A stretch of DNA of 5,320 nucleotides from contig CALASV010000033.1 in the NCBI GenBank assembly GCA_937888895.1, positions 1 through 5,320 on the forward strand. The letters run 5' to 3'. Both the position numbers and the translations under genes were made by a program. The notes beneath the pieces are model-generated. The model saw nothing but the letters and a program-made list of their open reading frames with translations. It was not told the DNA's origin and ran no database searches. Numbering within the stretch: position 1 is the stretch's first letter; the number at the start of each line of letters is the position of its first letter. Origin of the DNA: an uncultured Clostridia bacterium. Lineage in GTDB: Bacteria; Bacillota; Clostridia; Lachnospirales; Lachnospiraceae. This document shows, one piece after another, positions 1 through 5,320 of this stretch.

Positions 1-483
1 TTAATTATATCGCCTCCAGGGCTTGGAAAAACAACATTACTAAGGGATATGATACGGGAAGTTTCCAATGGTTCAAAAGAAAGACGAGGAAAAAAAGTAG
101 GAGTGATAGATGAGCGTTCCGAACTTGGAGCTTGTTATTATGGAGTTCCTCAAAATGATTTAGGAAGTCGTACAGATGTACTAGATGGTTGCCCTAAAAC
201 ATTAGGAATAGAGATGTTACTTCGTTCCATGTCACCAGAAGTAATTGCAGTAGATGAATTAGGGGGAGACAAAGATATTTTATTGATAAAAAAATCTATT
301 TATTGTGGCTGTAGTATTTTAGCAACGCTTCATGGTGAGGATAAAAATCAGTGGTTTTTTGAGGGAAAAAAACAAAGAGGAATTGAGCTATTTGAACGTT
401 ATATTTTTTTAAAACAAGGAGAACACCCCGGAGTAATCGAAGCTATTTGTAATAGAAACGGAGAGGAGGTAATTTTAATTTGA
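1..483 (+). CDS. spoIIIAA: Stage III sporulation protein AA (ATPase), 3' part
   Basis: This is the C-terminal 160 residues of SpoIIIAA; the 5' half lies off the left edge. SpoIIIAA is the cytoplasmic, secretion-type ATPase of the SpoIIIA-SpoIIQ channel, acting on the mother-cell side of the engulfed forespore. The Walker A loop PPGLGKTT is encoded at 13-36. It is followed by VIDERSEL (103-126), the family stretch GVPQNDLGSRTDVLDGCPK, and a Walker B strand VIAVDELGG (241-267). An ATLHGE segment near 325-342 suits the sensor region of these ATPases. The reading frame is open from base 1, so an internal ATG at 49 is not the start. The stop overlaps the spoIIIAB start by 4 nt. Motifs and the following spoIIIAB-AH order make the assignment firm. 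Confidence 0.96.
   Translation, partial: LIISPPGLGKTTLLRDMIREVSNGSKERRGKKVGVIDERSELGACYYGVPQNDLGSRTDVLDGCPKTLGIEMLLRSMSPEVIAVDELGGDKDILLIKKSIYCGCSILATLHGEDKNQWFFEGKKQRGIELFERYIFLKQGEHPGVIEAICNRNGEEVILI
461..482 (+). promoter_or_regulatory. Ribosome binding site deciding the TTG start of spoIIIAB
   Basis: A strong Shine-Dalgarno, GAGAGGAGGT (461-470), sits 9 nt before a TTG at 480-482. No in-frame ATG lies close by, and the SpoIIIAB sequence begins correctly from this TTG. The start codon overlaps the spoIIIAA stop as TTGA, so the two genes are probably translationally coupled. Confidence 0.8.
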
Positions 484-998
484 TAAAATGGATAGGAGCA
501 GTTTTAGTACTGATATCAGCGTATGCGATAGGGAGTTTATTAGCAGGACAAATTAAGGAACGAGAACAATGGTTAAAGGAAATTAAGATTGTTTTATTTT
601 TGTTAGAAGGAGAATTGGAATATCATCAGATGCCATTTCCAGAAGCATTACAGTTAGTAGGAGAACGACATGGTGGTAGTTTACAACAATTTTTGTGTCC
701 ATTAGGAGAGGAATTAAAAAAGAAAGAAGGAATTTGCTTACAAGAACTTTGGAAAAAACATAGTAAGCAATTTTTTAAGAATACAGCATTAACAAAAGAA
801 CAGAAGGAAGAATTTGAACAATTGGGAAGTTATTTTATGGAAACAGACCGTGTAGCAAGAAAAAAAGCAATTGATTTTTATTTAAGTCGTTTGGAGGAAG
901 AAATCGTACAATTACGAGAAACGGGGTCGGACAAGGCATACTTATATCGAATGCTTGGAATGCTCGGAGGAATGTTCCTTTTAATTTTAGTGCTATGA
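480..998 (+). CDS. spoIIIAB: Stage III sporulation protein AB
   Basis: A 172-residue protein, essentially the length of B. subtilis SpoIIIAB (about 171). An N-terminal membrane segment (residues about 3-22) is followed by a charged helical cytoplasmic domain. A second hydrophobic segment lies at the extreme C-terminus (about 156-172). The stretch LLEGELEYHQMPFPEAL (41-57) fits the family's conserved region. SpoIIIAB is a membrane component of the SpoIIIA channel in the mother-cell (outer forespore) membrane; its cytoplasmic domain has been compared with GspF-type platform proteins of type II secretion. The TTG start is supported by a strong ribosome binding site and a 4-nt overlap with spoIIIAA. 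Assignment rests on length, topology, the motif and operon position. Confidence 0.93.
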   Translation: MIKWIGAVLVLISAYAIGSLLAGQIKEREQWLKEIKIVLFLLEGELEYHQMPFPEALQLVGERHGGSLQQFLCPLGEELKKKEGICLQELWKKHSKQFFKNTALTKEQKEEFEQLGSYFMETDRVARKKAIDFYLSRLEEEIVQLRETGSDKAYLYRMLGMLGGMFLLILVL

Positions 999-1008
999 GG
1001 AGGATGCT

Positions 1009-1265
1009 ATGACAATACAGATGATTTTTAAAATTGCTGCGGTAGGAATTTTAGTTTCTGTATTAAATCAAGTATTGAAACATTCTGGTAGAGAAGACCA
1101 AGCATTTTATCAACAATAGTTTGTAAAAGTTCTCTAGTAGGATGTTCTATATCTATCAACATTCTAATTTTTTCTTCGTATTCTTTTAAGTCGCTTGTTT
1201 TATTTTGGATTATTCCTTATGTGGCAGAATTATTTTCTACCATACAAACATTATTTCAATTGTAG
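1009..1265 (+). pseudogene. spoIIIAC: spoIIIAC, interrupted and frame-shifted
   Basis: SpoIIIAC is a small (about 64-68 aa) two-helix membrane protein of the SpoIIIA channel. The ATG at 1009 follows a strong GAGGAGG site (997-1003). It reads 33 normal residues, including FKIAAVGILVSVLNQVLKH and SGREDQAF, then three foreign codons and a TAG at 1117-1119. The missing C-terminal half appears in another frame from about 1194: LVLFWIIPYVAELFSTIQTL, then FQL and a TAG at 1263-1265. Together the halves give about 56 residues, so roughly 8-10 codons of the second-helix start are lost and about 86 bp of unrelated sequence lies between. The C-terminal frame has no ATG, GTG or TTG upstream that could restart it. 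Because spoIIIAC is essential for sporulation in B. subtilis, the gene as written predicts a sporulation block, unless the interruption is removed or is an assembly artefact. Confidence 0.9.
1108..1193 (-). mobile_element. Insert in spoIIIAC with a serine-recombinase-like fragment (skin-like remnant)
   Basis: About 86 bp that do not belong to spoIIIAC; edges are uncertain by several bases. Read on the minus strand from 1198 toward 1103, one frame is open and gives a charged helix DLKEYEEKIRMLIDIEH followed by PTRELLQTIVDKM. The pattern of a charged coiled helix, then (L/P)TRE-L-(x)4-VDKI, is typical of the region near the C-terminus of large serine recombinases such as those of skin elements and clostridial integrative elements. 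Only about 30 residues are present. The catalytic domain, the true C-terminus and any attachment sites are absent. The left junction shares a few bases (ATTT) with the host gene, suggesting a microhomology join. The family call is from pattern memory on a short segment, so it is moderate. Confidence 0.5.
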
Positions 1266-1279
1266 AATAGGAGAAAGTC

Positions 1280-1657
1280 ATGTTAAAAACAGCATTACTT
1301 GGGATTCTTACCATTATCATTGCAATGGCAATGAATCAAGGAAAGGCAGAATTTGCAACATTTGTTTCTTTTACAGGAAGTATTTTAATCGCTTGGGTGG
1401 CAATACAATTATTACAAGGAATTATGGGAAGTTTTGAACGATTAGAACGATTGCTTTCTGGAGAAATGGAATATATTGCGTTATTAACAAAAATGATAGG
1501 AGTGACATATATTTCCGAATTTGCTTCTTCTTTGTGTCGAGATGCTGGATATTCCACAGTAGCAGGACAAATTGAATTAGTAGGAAAATTAAGTATATTG
1601 ACGATTGGTATGCCAATTGTATTAGCATTATTTGAGTTAATAGCTACTTTAGCATAG
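1280..1657 (+). CDS. spoIIIAD: Stage III sporulation protein AD
   Basis: A 125-residue hydrophobic protein, slightly shorter than B. subtilis SpoIIIAD (about 133). It is an integral membrane part of the SpoIIIA channel and is related in its helix pattern to SpoIIIAC. Membrane segments are visible at residues about 3-19, 26-46 and 103-122. Between the last two lies an amphipathic region with GVTYISEFASSLCRDAGYS (74-92), which looks like the conserved SpoIIIAD block. The ATG is preceded by AGGAG (1269-1273) at 6 nt spacing. It begins 14 nt after the spoIIIAC remnant's stop and ends 12 nt before spoIIIAE. The gene looks intact, so damage in the operon seems confined to spoIIIAC. Confidence 0.93.
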   Translation: MLKTALLGILTIIIAMAMNQGKAEFATFVSFTGSILIAWVAIQLLQGIMGSFERLERLLSGEMEYIALLTKMIGVTYISEFASSLCRDAGYSTVAGQIELVGKLSILTIGMPIVLALFELIATLA

Positions 1658-1669
1658 GAAGGGAAGAAT

Positions 1670-2710
1670 ATGGAAGAATTTGGACTAGATTATTCTGAAC
1701 TTCAAAAAACAATAGAACAACTATTACCAAAACAATTTCCTTTATCGTTTGAGCAATTGATACAAAGTTTCAGTAGTGGAGAATTACAAGGGCTACAACA
1801 AATAGGAAAAGAACTAGGGATATGGGTATACCAAACGGTAACATTTCCAATAGAACAGGGAATTAGATTGTTAGTTCTTATTTTATTTTCTGCGTTATTT
1901 TCTAATTTATCGAAAGCATTTGCCAGAGATAGTACTTCTCATTTTGGGTTTTTATGTGTTTATTTTTTGATGGCAGTACAAGTTGCTACTGGTTTTAGTG
2001 CATCGCTTCAAATTGTAAAAGAGGGGTTAGGAAATTTGTGTGAATTTGTAAGTGTATTGTTACCAACCTATTGTATTAGTATTGCCTTTGTAACAGGAAG
2101 TATTACGGCTGTAGGATATTATCAAGGAACAGCCTTTTTACTTACCATTTTTCAATATATAGCAACGTATTGTTTTTTTCCATTAAGTCAAGTGTATTTA
2201 GTACTTTCTTTAGCTTCTTGTATGCAAAAGAAACCAATGTTAGAGAGAATGTTAGAATTGATAGTTCATTTATTTTCCTGGGTACGAAAAACATTATTAG
2301 GGATTGCATTAGCATTTGGAGCAGTACAGGGAATTTTATGTCCAGCAATTGATAGCTTAAAAAAAACAACAGTTGTTCGTACGGCATCTGCGATACCAGT
2401 GCTTGGTTCCTTATTGAATGGGATGTGGGATACGGTACTTGGGGCAGGAACAGTATTAAAAAATGCCATAGGGATTGGAGGCGTGTTGTTATTATTTCTC
2501 ATAGGGTTGATACCAATGCTTAATCTAGCCTTACAATATGTCATGTATCGAATTTTGGCAGCAGTAACAGAGCCAATCGCACAGGAAATGACAGGTCGTT
2601 TTTTAACCCATGCAGGAATTGCACAAAAATTATTATTTGAATCATTATTTTTTGGGATTCTTTTATTTTTATTGTTATTAGTTGTAATGACAAAAATTAC
2701 AACGGGATAA
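1670..2710 (+). CDS. spoIIIAE: Stage III sporulation protein AE
   Basis: A 346-residue polytopic membrane protein, the largest membrane component of the SpoIIIA channel; in B. subtilis its insertion depends on the YidC homologue SpoIIIJ. Hydrophobic segments lie at residues about 64-80, 93-112, 124-143, 152-184, 207-224, 267-298 and 321-342. The central block PAIDSLKKTTVVRTASAIPV (225-244) and the following GSLLNGMWDTVLGAGTVLKN are characteristic of the family. The ATG follows GGAAGGGA (1658-1664). The spoIIIAD stop at 1655-1657 is in the same frame, so the protein cannot extend upstream. The protein starts directly with a soluble DYSELQKTIEQLL segment and lacks the N-terminal hydrophobic signal-like region I expect in B. 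subtilis SpoIIIAE (about 399 aa). Otherwise intact. Confidence 0.95.
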   Translation: MEEFGLDYSELQKTIEQLLPKQFPLSFEQLIQSFSSGELQGLQQIGKELGIWVYQTVTFPIEQGIRLLVLILFSALFSNLSKAFARDSTSHFGFLCVYFLMAVQVATGFSASLQIVKEGLGNLCEFVSVLLPTYCISIAFVTGSITAVGYYQGTAFLLTIFQYIATYCFFPLSQVYLVLSLASCMQKKPMLERMLELIVHLFSWVRKTLLGIALAFGAVQGILCPAIDSLKKTTVVRTASAIPVLGSLLNGMWDTVLGAGTVLKNAIGIGGVLLLFLIGLIPMLNLALQYVMYRILAAVTEPIAQEMTGRFLTHAGIAQKLLFESLFFGILLFLLLLVVMTKITTG

Positions 2711-2722
2711 GGAAATGTATAG

Positions 2723-3298
2723 ATGGAATGGATTTGTAGTATTGCGTTATTTTTAGTTTTCTCAGAACTTTTATTAGAATTGATTGCTGATACAAAGTAT
2801 TATAAATTTGCTAGATGGGTAGCAAGCGTTATTCTTTTATTGCAATTTATACAACCTTTTACAGACATCGAAAGTATATGGAGTAAATTTACTACTTCAT
2901 TTCAAGCGTTTGATTATGCGATGAAAACAGATAATGTAGTAGAACAATTATATCAAGTGGGAGAACAAACAGAAACAAAAGTGTTGCAAAGTTATAAAAT
3001 AGCGATTTCAGAACAAATAGAACAATTACTAAAAAAGCATGGATTACAATTAAAACAAACAGAATTAGAAGTTGGAAAAACAGGAGAAATTATTTGGTTG
3101 AATGTAAGAGCAGTGTATCAAGAAAAAGAAGAAGTGATACAAGAAATTAAAATAATAGAAATTGAACCAATTAAGTTAGAAGAAACAGTAAAAAAAGAAG
3201 TTATTTCTCCAATGGAAATATATATTAGAGATTGTTTATCGGAATTTTATCAAATCGATAAGAATAAGATAGAAGTGGTAATACAAGAAGTGGAATAG
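2723..3298 (+). CDS. spoIIIAF: Stage III sporulation protein AF
   Basis: A 191-residue protein, near the B. subtilis length of about 206. Two N-terminal membrane helices (residues about 3-21 and 31-47), with the basic spacer DTKYYKFARW between them, anchor a soluble C-terminal domain. In solved SpoIIIAF structures this domain folds as a ring-building motif. The soluble part is rich in Glu, Lys and Gln and ends SEFYQIDKNKIEVVIQEVE, matching the closing strand of such domains. It is part of the SpoIIIA channel in the outer forespore membrane. The start follows a modest AAGGA site (2709-2713) overlapping the spoIIIAE stop; another ATG at 2715 is out of frame. Identity rests on topology, length and operon position. 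Confidence 0.92.
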   Translation: MEWICSIALFLVFSELLLELIADTKYYKFARWVASVILLLQFIQPFTDIESIWSKFTTSFQAFDYAMKTDNVVEQLYQVGEQTETKVLQSYKIAISEQIEQLLKKHGLQLKQTELEVGKTGEIIWLNVRAVYQEKEEVIQEIKIIEIEPIKLEETVKKEVISPMEIYIRDCLSEFYQIDKNKIEVVIQEVE

Positions 3299-3328
3299 AT
3301 AATATTGTCTGCCTCTGCCACTTTACTT

Positions 3329-3340
3329 GGAGGTTTTATG
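3329..3340 (+). promoter_or_regulatory. Close-spaced ribosome binding site choosing the spoIIIAG ATG
   Basis: GGAGGT (3329-3334) lies only about 4 nt before the ATG at 3338-3340, which is tight but workable. The alternative upstream in-frame TTG at 3305 has no recognisable ribosome binding site and would add the unlikely residues MSASATLLGGF, translated from the Shine-Dalgarno region itself. The ATG at 3338 is therefore preferred. Confidence 0.7.
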
Positions 3341-3916
3341 AATATAAATATATCAGAGCAGGCAAAAAAATGGAAAGAAAAAATGAAAAATTTTGGAGTG
3401 AAGGAGTGGGTAGCGTTTTTAATTGTAGGAGTGTGTTGTCTGATTATTGTAGTTCCTACAAAAAAAGAGCAAAAAGAGGAAGAAATAAATCCAATACAAG
3501 AAGAAAGTAAAGAAGAAACCGAGCTGGAAACAAACGATTATGTAACAACATTAGAACAACGATTGACGAATTTACTTTCTTTTGTAGAAGATGTTGGTAA
3601 AGTAAAAGTGATGATTACAGTAGAAAGTACGACAAGTAAAAATGTGTTACAAGATGGTTCGAAAGAAATGGAGCGAAGTAACGAGCATGATAGCACAGGA
3701 GGAAGTCGAACTGTGGAAAATACAAAAACAGATGGAACAACGGTGTTTTCTCAAAATGAGCCTTATGTACTATATGAAACTTATCCCAAAGTAACCGGTG
3801 TTGTAGTAATTGCACAAGGAAGTGGGATTGGTAGTGTAGATTATGATATTTTAAATGCCGTACAGGTACTATTTGATGTTCCAGCGCATAAAATAAAAAT
3901 AATGAAAATGAAATGA
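3338..3916 (+). CDS. spoIIIAG: Stage III sporulation protein AG
   Basis: A 192-residue ring-forming component of the SpoIIIA channel (B. subtilis about 229). A charged N-terminal tail is followed by one membrane helix (residues about 22-40, EWVAFLIVGVCCLIIVVPT) and an acidic linker rich in Glu. The extracytoplasmic ring-building domain begins near NDYVTTLEQRLTNLLSFVED (66-85) with strand KVKVMITVES. It is interrupted by a polar Ser/Thr/Gly-rich insert (about 100-148), in the position where SpoIIIAG carries its beta-triangle. It closes with YPKVTGVVVIAQGSG and DYDILNAVQVLFDVPAHKIK. SpoIIIAG is thought to form the large ring in the space between the two forespore membranes. The start at 3338 is preferred over a TTG at 3305. 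The gene is 39 nt after spoIIIAF and looks intact. Confidence 0.94.
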   Translation: MNINISEQAKKWKEKMKNFGVKEWVAFLIVGVCCLIIVVPTKKEQKEEEINPIQEESKEETELETNDYVTTLEQRLTNLLSFVEDVGKVKVMITVESTTSKNVLQDGSKEMERSNEHDSTGGSRTVENTKTDGTTVFSQNEPYVLYETYPKVTGVVVIAQGSGIGSVDYDILNAVQVLFDVPAHKIKIMKMK

Positions 3917-3944
3917 TATGCCAGCAGGCAGGAATGGAGTAAGA

Positions 3945-4643
3945 ATGAAAGGTATTTTTAAGAAAAACCAAATTATTATCACAGCATTAGCACTCATGAT
4001 ATGTGCCGCAGGGTATTTACAATTTTCTAATCCGGGAGAAGATAGGCTGATAACAACAGAGAATGATACAAATCTTTATTTTGATATGGCACAATTAGAA
4101 AATGATGGTACAGAAGGAATGACAATTAATGTAGATTCTAGTTTATTGAGTGAATTAGAAGAAAACGATACGAGTAGTACAGCAGATGTAGTTGTATCTG
4201 GGGAAAGTTCTGAAGTAGCTGAACAAGAAGAAACCGATGAAAATCATCAAGTAGGTGATGCTGTTATGGTAAGTACAACCATTCAAGATAATTTTACTAT
4301 TAATGCAAGATTAGAACGAGAACAGCGTCGTGCTCAAAGTAAAGAAACTTTAATGTCTGTTATTGAAAGTGAAACGATTGAGGAAGAACAAAAACAGGTA
4401 GCAATAGAAACATTAGTAAATTTAACTACAATTGCAGAAAAAGAAAATGCAGCAGAACTTTTATTAGAAGCAAAAGGATTTTCTGACCCAATTGTAAATA
4501 TTATGGAAAATGAAGTAGATGTAGTAATCAATGCCTCAAGTGTTACAGACCAGCAAATTGCACAGATTGAAGATATTGTAACAAGAAAGACAGGATTTGA
4601 ACCAAGAGACATTACAATTACGGCAGCAATTCAGGAGGAGTAA
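3945..4643 (+). CDS. spoIIIAH: Stage III sporulation protein AH
   Basis: A 232-residue SpoIIIAH (B. subtilis about 218), the mother-cell partner that binds forespore SpoIIQ across the intermembrane space. A short basic N-terminus (MKGIFKKNQ) precedes a single membrane helix (residues about 9-25). A long acidic, Ser/Thr-rich linker follows (about 30-115). The C-terminal YscJ/FliF-like ring-building domain (about 118-232) has the charged helix ARLEREQRRAQSKETLMSVI, the block AAELLLEAKGFSDPIVNI, and a final strand-rich part ending PRDITITAAIQEE. I chose the ATG at 3945, with GGAG at 3936-3939. The in-frame ATG at 3918 lies 1 nt after the spoIIIAG stop and lacks a good site; it would add nine residues, MPAGRNGVR. 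This is the last gene of the spoIIIA operon here; no intrinsic terminator follows it. Confidence 0.94.
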   Translation: MKGIFKKNQIIITALALMICAAGYLQFSNPGEDRLITTENDTNLYFDMAQLENDGTEGMTINVDSSLLSELEENDTSSTADVVVSGESSEVAEQEETDENHQVGDAVMVSTTIQDNFTINARLEREQRRAQSKETLMSVIESETIEEEQKQVAIETLVNLTTIAEKENAAELLLEAKGFSDPIVNIMENEVDVVINASSVTDQQIAQIEDIVTRKTGFEPRDITITAAIQEE

Positions 4644-4660
4644 GTTACATAAAAAAGGCT

Positions 4661-4688
4661 TTGCAAAATGAGTAGAGTTTGATATAAT
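4661..4688 (+). promoter_or_regulatory. Sigma-A-type promoter with extended -10, upstream of the Asp23 gene
   Basis: A -35-like TTGCAA (4661-4666) is separated by 16 bp from a perfect TATAAT (4683-4688). That hexamer is preceded by TG at 4680-4681, giving an extended -10 (TGATATAAT). Transcription would begin near 4695, leaving a leader of about 50 nt before the ATG at 4747. This is the only clear vegetative promoter in the window. It suggests the Asp23 gene is expressed independently of the sporulation-controlled spoIIIA transcript. Confidence 0.65.
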
Positions 4689-4746
4689 AGACAAAAGGAT
4701 AAGAAATTTACTTGATGTGTAGTGCATCAGATAGGAGGATACAAAA

Positions 4747-5130
4747 ATGACAGTAGAAAATGTAAAGGAATATGAAGAAAAGGAATTTACTTCCGAAGTA
4801 AAAATTGCAGGTGATGTTATTGCAACAATTGCAGGTCTTGCAGCAACAGAAGTAGATGGCATTGCTTCTATGCAAGGAAATTTAACAAATGAGTTAGTAG
4901 GAAGACTTGGAATGAAGAACTTAACAAAAGGTGTTACGATTGAGTTCGAAGAAGATGGTGCTTCTGTTCATGTAGCGTTAGCTGTAGTTATGAAATATGG
5001 CTATAGCATTCCTAAAACTTGCAAAGCTGTACAGGATAGAGTAAAAAATGCGATTGAAAATATGGCTGGATTAAAAGTATTAGATGTTAATATTAAAATC
5101 GTAGGTGTAAATACAGAAAACGAAGAATAA
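4747..5130 (+). CDS. yqhY: Asp23/Gls24 family protein (YqhY-like)
   Basis: A 127-residue soluble protein of the Asp23/Gls24 (DUF322) family, close to B. subtilis YqhY (about 135 aa), whose gene also lies just before nusB. After a charged N-terminus, the family pattern is present: GDVIATIAGLAATEVDGIAS (22-41), then the KGVTIEFEEDGASVHVALAV strands (61-80) and YGYSIPKTCKAVQDRVKNAI (84-103). It ends VLDVNIKIVGVN (111-122). No membrane segment or signal is visible, so it is probably cytoplasmic. The exact role is unsettled; relatives are linked to cell-envelope stress or to control of fatty acid synthesis. A strong AGGAGG (4733-4738) at 8 nt supports the start. A sigma-A-like promoter lies upstream. 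The B. subtilis accB-accC pair that sits between spoIIIAH and yqhY is absent here. Confidence 0.92.
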   Translation: MTVENVKEYEEKEFTSEVKIAGDVIATIAGLAATEVDGIASMQGNLTNELVGRLGMKNLTKGVTIEFEEDGASVHVALAVVMKYGYSIPKTCKAVQDRVKNAIENMAGLKVLDVNIKIVGVNTENEE

Positions 5131-5194
5131 AAATAATAAAATTTAGAAAAAGACTAATGTTTAGATGTAGAACAAAAGGTTTTTATGGAAATGC

Positions 5195-5232
5195 TCCTAT
5201 CAGATGAGGATAAAAAGCCTCGTCTGATAGGA
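5195..5232. repeat. Long near-perfect inverted repeat between the Asp23 gene and nusB
   Basis: The arms TCCTATCAGATGAGG (5195-5209) and CCTCGTCTGATAGGA (5218-5232) form a 15-bp stem with a single G-U wobble. The loop is the 8 nt 5210-5217, ATAAAAAG. On the + strand the stem is followed by an A-run, not a T-run, and on the minus strand no T-run follows either. It is therefore not a standard intrinsic terminator in either direction. It lies 34 nt before the nusB start. The rest of the 5131-5265 gap is AT-rich, with nothing else I can assign. Confidence 0.8.
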
Positions 5233-5265
5233 AAAAAGTATTATAGATGCAGGTGGAGAGAAAAT

Positions 5266-5320
5266 ATGACAAAACGTGAAGAAAGAGAACATCTGTTTAG
5301 AATTTTATTCTGTAAAGATT
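5266..5320 (+). CDS. nusB: Transcription antitermination factor NusB, 5' end
   Basis: Only the first 18 residues are in the window: MTKREEREHLFRILFCKD. This matches the usual NusB opening (a basic R-R/E-E-x-R-E stretch followed by a LF-LLF helix). NusB binds boxA RNA with NusE (ribosomal protein S10) and promotes antitermination of rRNA transcription. The ATG is preceded by GGTGGAGAG (5252-5260). Its position after an Asp23/Gls24 gene mirrors the yqhY-nusB pair of B. subtilis. The gene runs off the right edge. Confidence 0.85.
   Translation, partial: MTKREEREHLFRILFCKD

Noticed and set aside
1108..1161. Direct repeat TATCAACA (1108-1115 and 1154-1161) as a possible insertion duplication
   Set aside because: Both copies lie within the insert rather than flanking it, and both fall in the recombinase-like frame, coding for similar Ile/Val-Asp residues. 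It is not a target-site duplication.
1195..1437. 80-residue + strand open frame overlapping the end of spoIIIAC and the start of spoIIIAD
   Set aside because: It is a shadow frame starting at a TTG inside the spoIIIAC remnant. Its translation has no family features and overlaps the well-supported spoIIIAD start.
1336..1628. Two minus-strand open frames opposite spoIIIAD
   Set aside because: They lie antisense to a conserved gene, have no convincing ribosome binding sites, and show the composition expected of reversed membrane-protein codons.
3919..3930. Small hairpin TGCC-AGCA-GGCA just before the spoIIIAH ribosome binding site
   Set aside because: A 4-bp stem is too short to argue for translational control without comparison to relatives.
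4700..4730. Short inverted repeat GATG...CATC in the Asp23 leader
   Set aside because: The stem is only 4-6 bp with a 7-nt loop and is likely to occur by chance in this sequence; it is not enough for a riboswitch or attenuator claim.
5239..5244. TATTAT as a possible -10 for nusB
   Set aside because: No acceptable -35 element lies 16-18 bp upstream; that position falls in the hairpin arm.

Overview
The window is a stretch of chromosome from a low-GC, AT-rich endospore-forming Firmicute, most likely a clostridial (Lachnospiraceae-like) species. This rests on strong A/T codon bias, good GGAGG ribosome binding sites, and a recognisable spoIIIA sporulation operon followed by an Asp23/Gls24 gene and nusB.

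Layout: all genuine genes are on the + strand. The window opens inside spoIIIAA (1-483, Walker A at the left edge). It continues through spoIIIAB (480-998, TTG start), a broken spoIIIAC (1009-1265), spoIIIAD (1280-1657), spoIIIAE (1670-2710), spoIIIAF (2723-3298), spoIIIAG (3338-3916) and spoIIIAH (3945-4643). A promoter-bearing gap (4644-4746) follows. Then come an Asp23/Gls24 protein gene (4747-5130), a gap holding a long hairpin (5196-5231), and the first 18 codons of nusB (5266 to the right edge).

The SpoIIIA proteins are made in the mother cell. With SpoIIQ of the forespore they form the transmembrane channel ('feeding tube') that keeps the engulfed forespore competent for late sigma-G activity. 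SpoIIIAA is the ATPase, AB/AC/AD/AE are integral membrane parts, and AF/AG/AH carry ring-building motifs. The genes are packed with gaps of about 40 nt or less, as expected of one transcript. The downstream Asp23 gene has its own sigma-A-like promoter and is probably transcribed in growth, perhaps with nusB.

The main surprise is spoIIIAC. Its conserved N-terminal half (ending about 1107) and C-terminal half (starting about 1194) are both present. Between them, about 8-10 codons have been replaced by about 86 bp of foreign sequence that introduces a stop and a frame change. On the minus strand this insert reads as a short open segment resembling the C-terminal region of large serine recombinases, the enzymes that move skin-like elements in and out of sporulation genes. 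I read it as the scar of a skin-like element in spoIIIAC, or as an assembly join across such an element. Either way, the gene as written cannot make SpoIIIAC.
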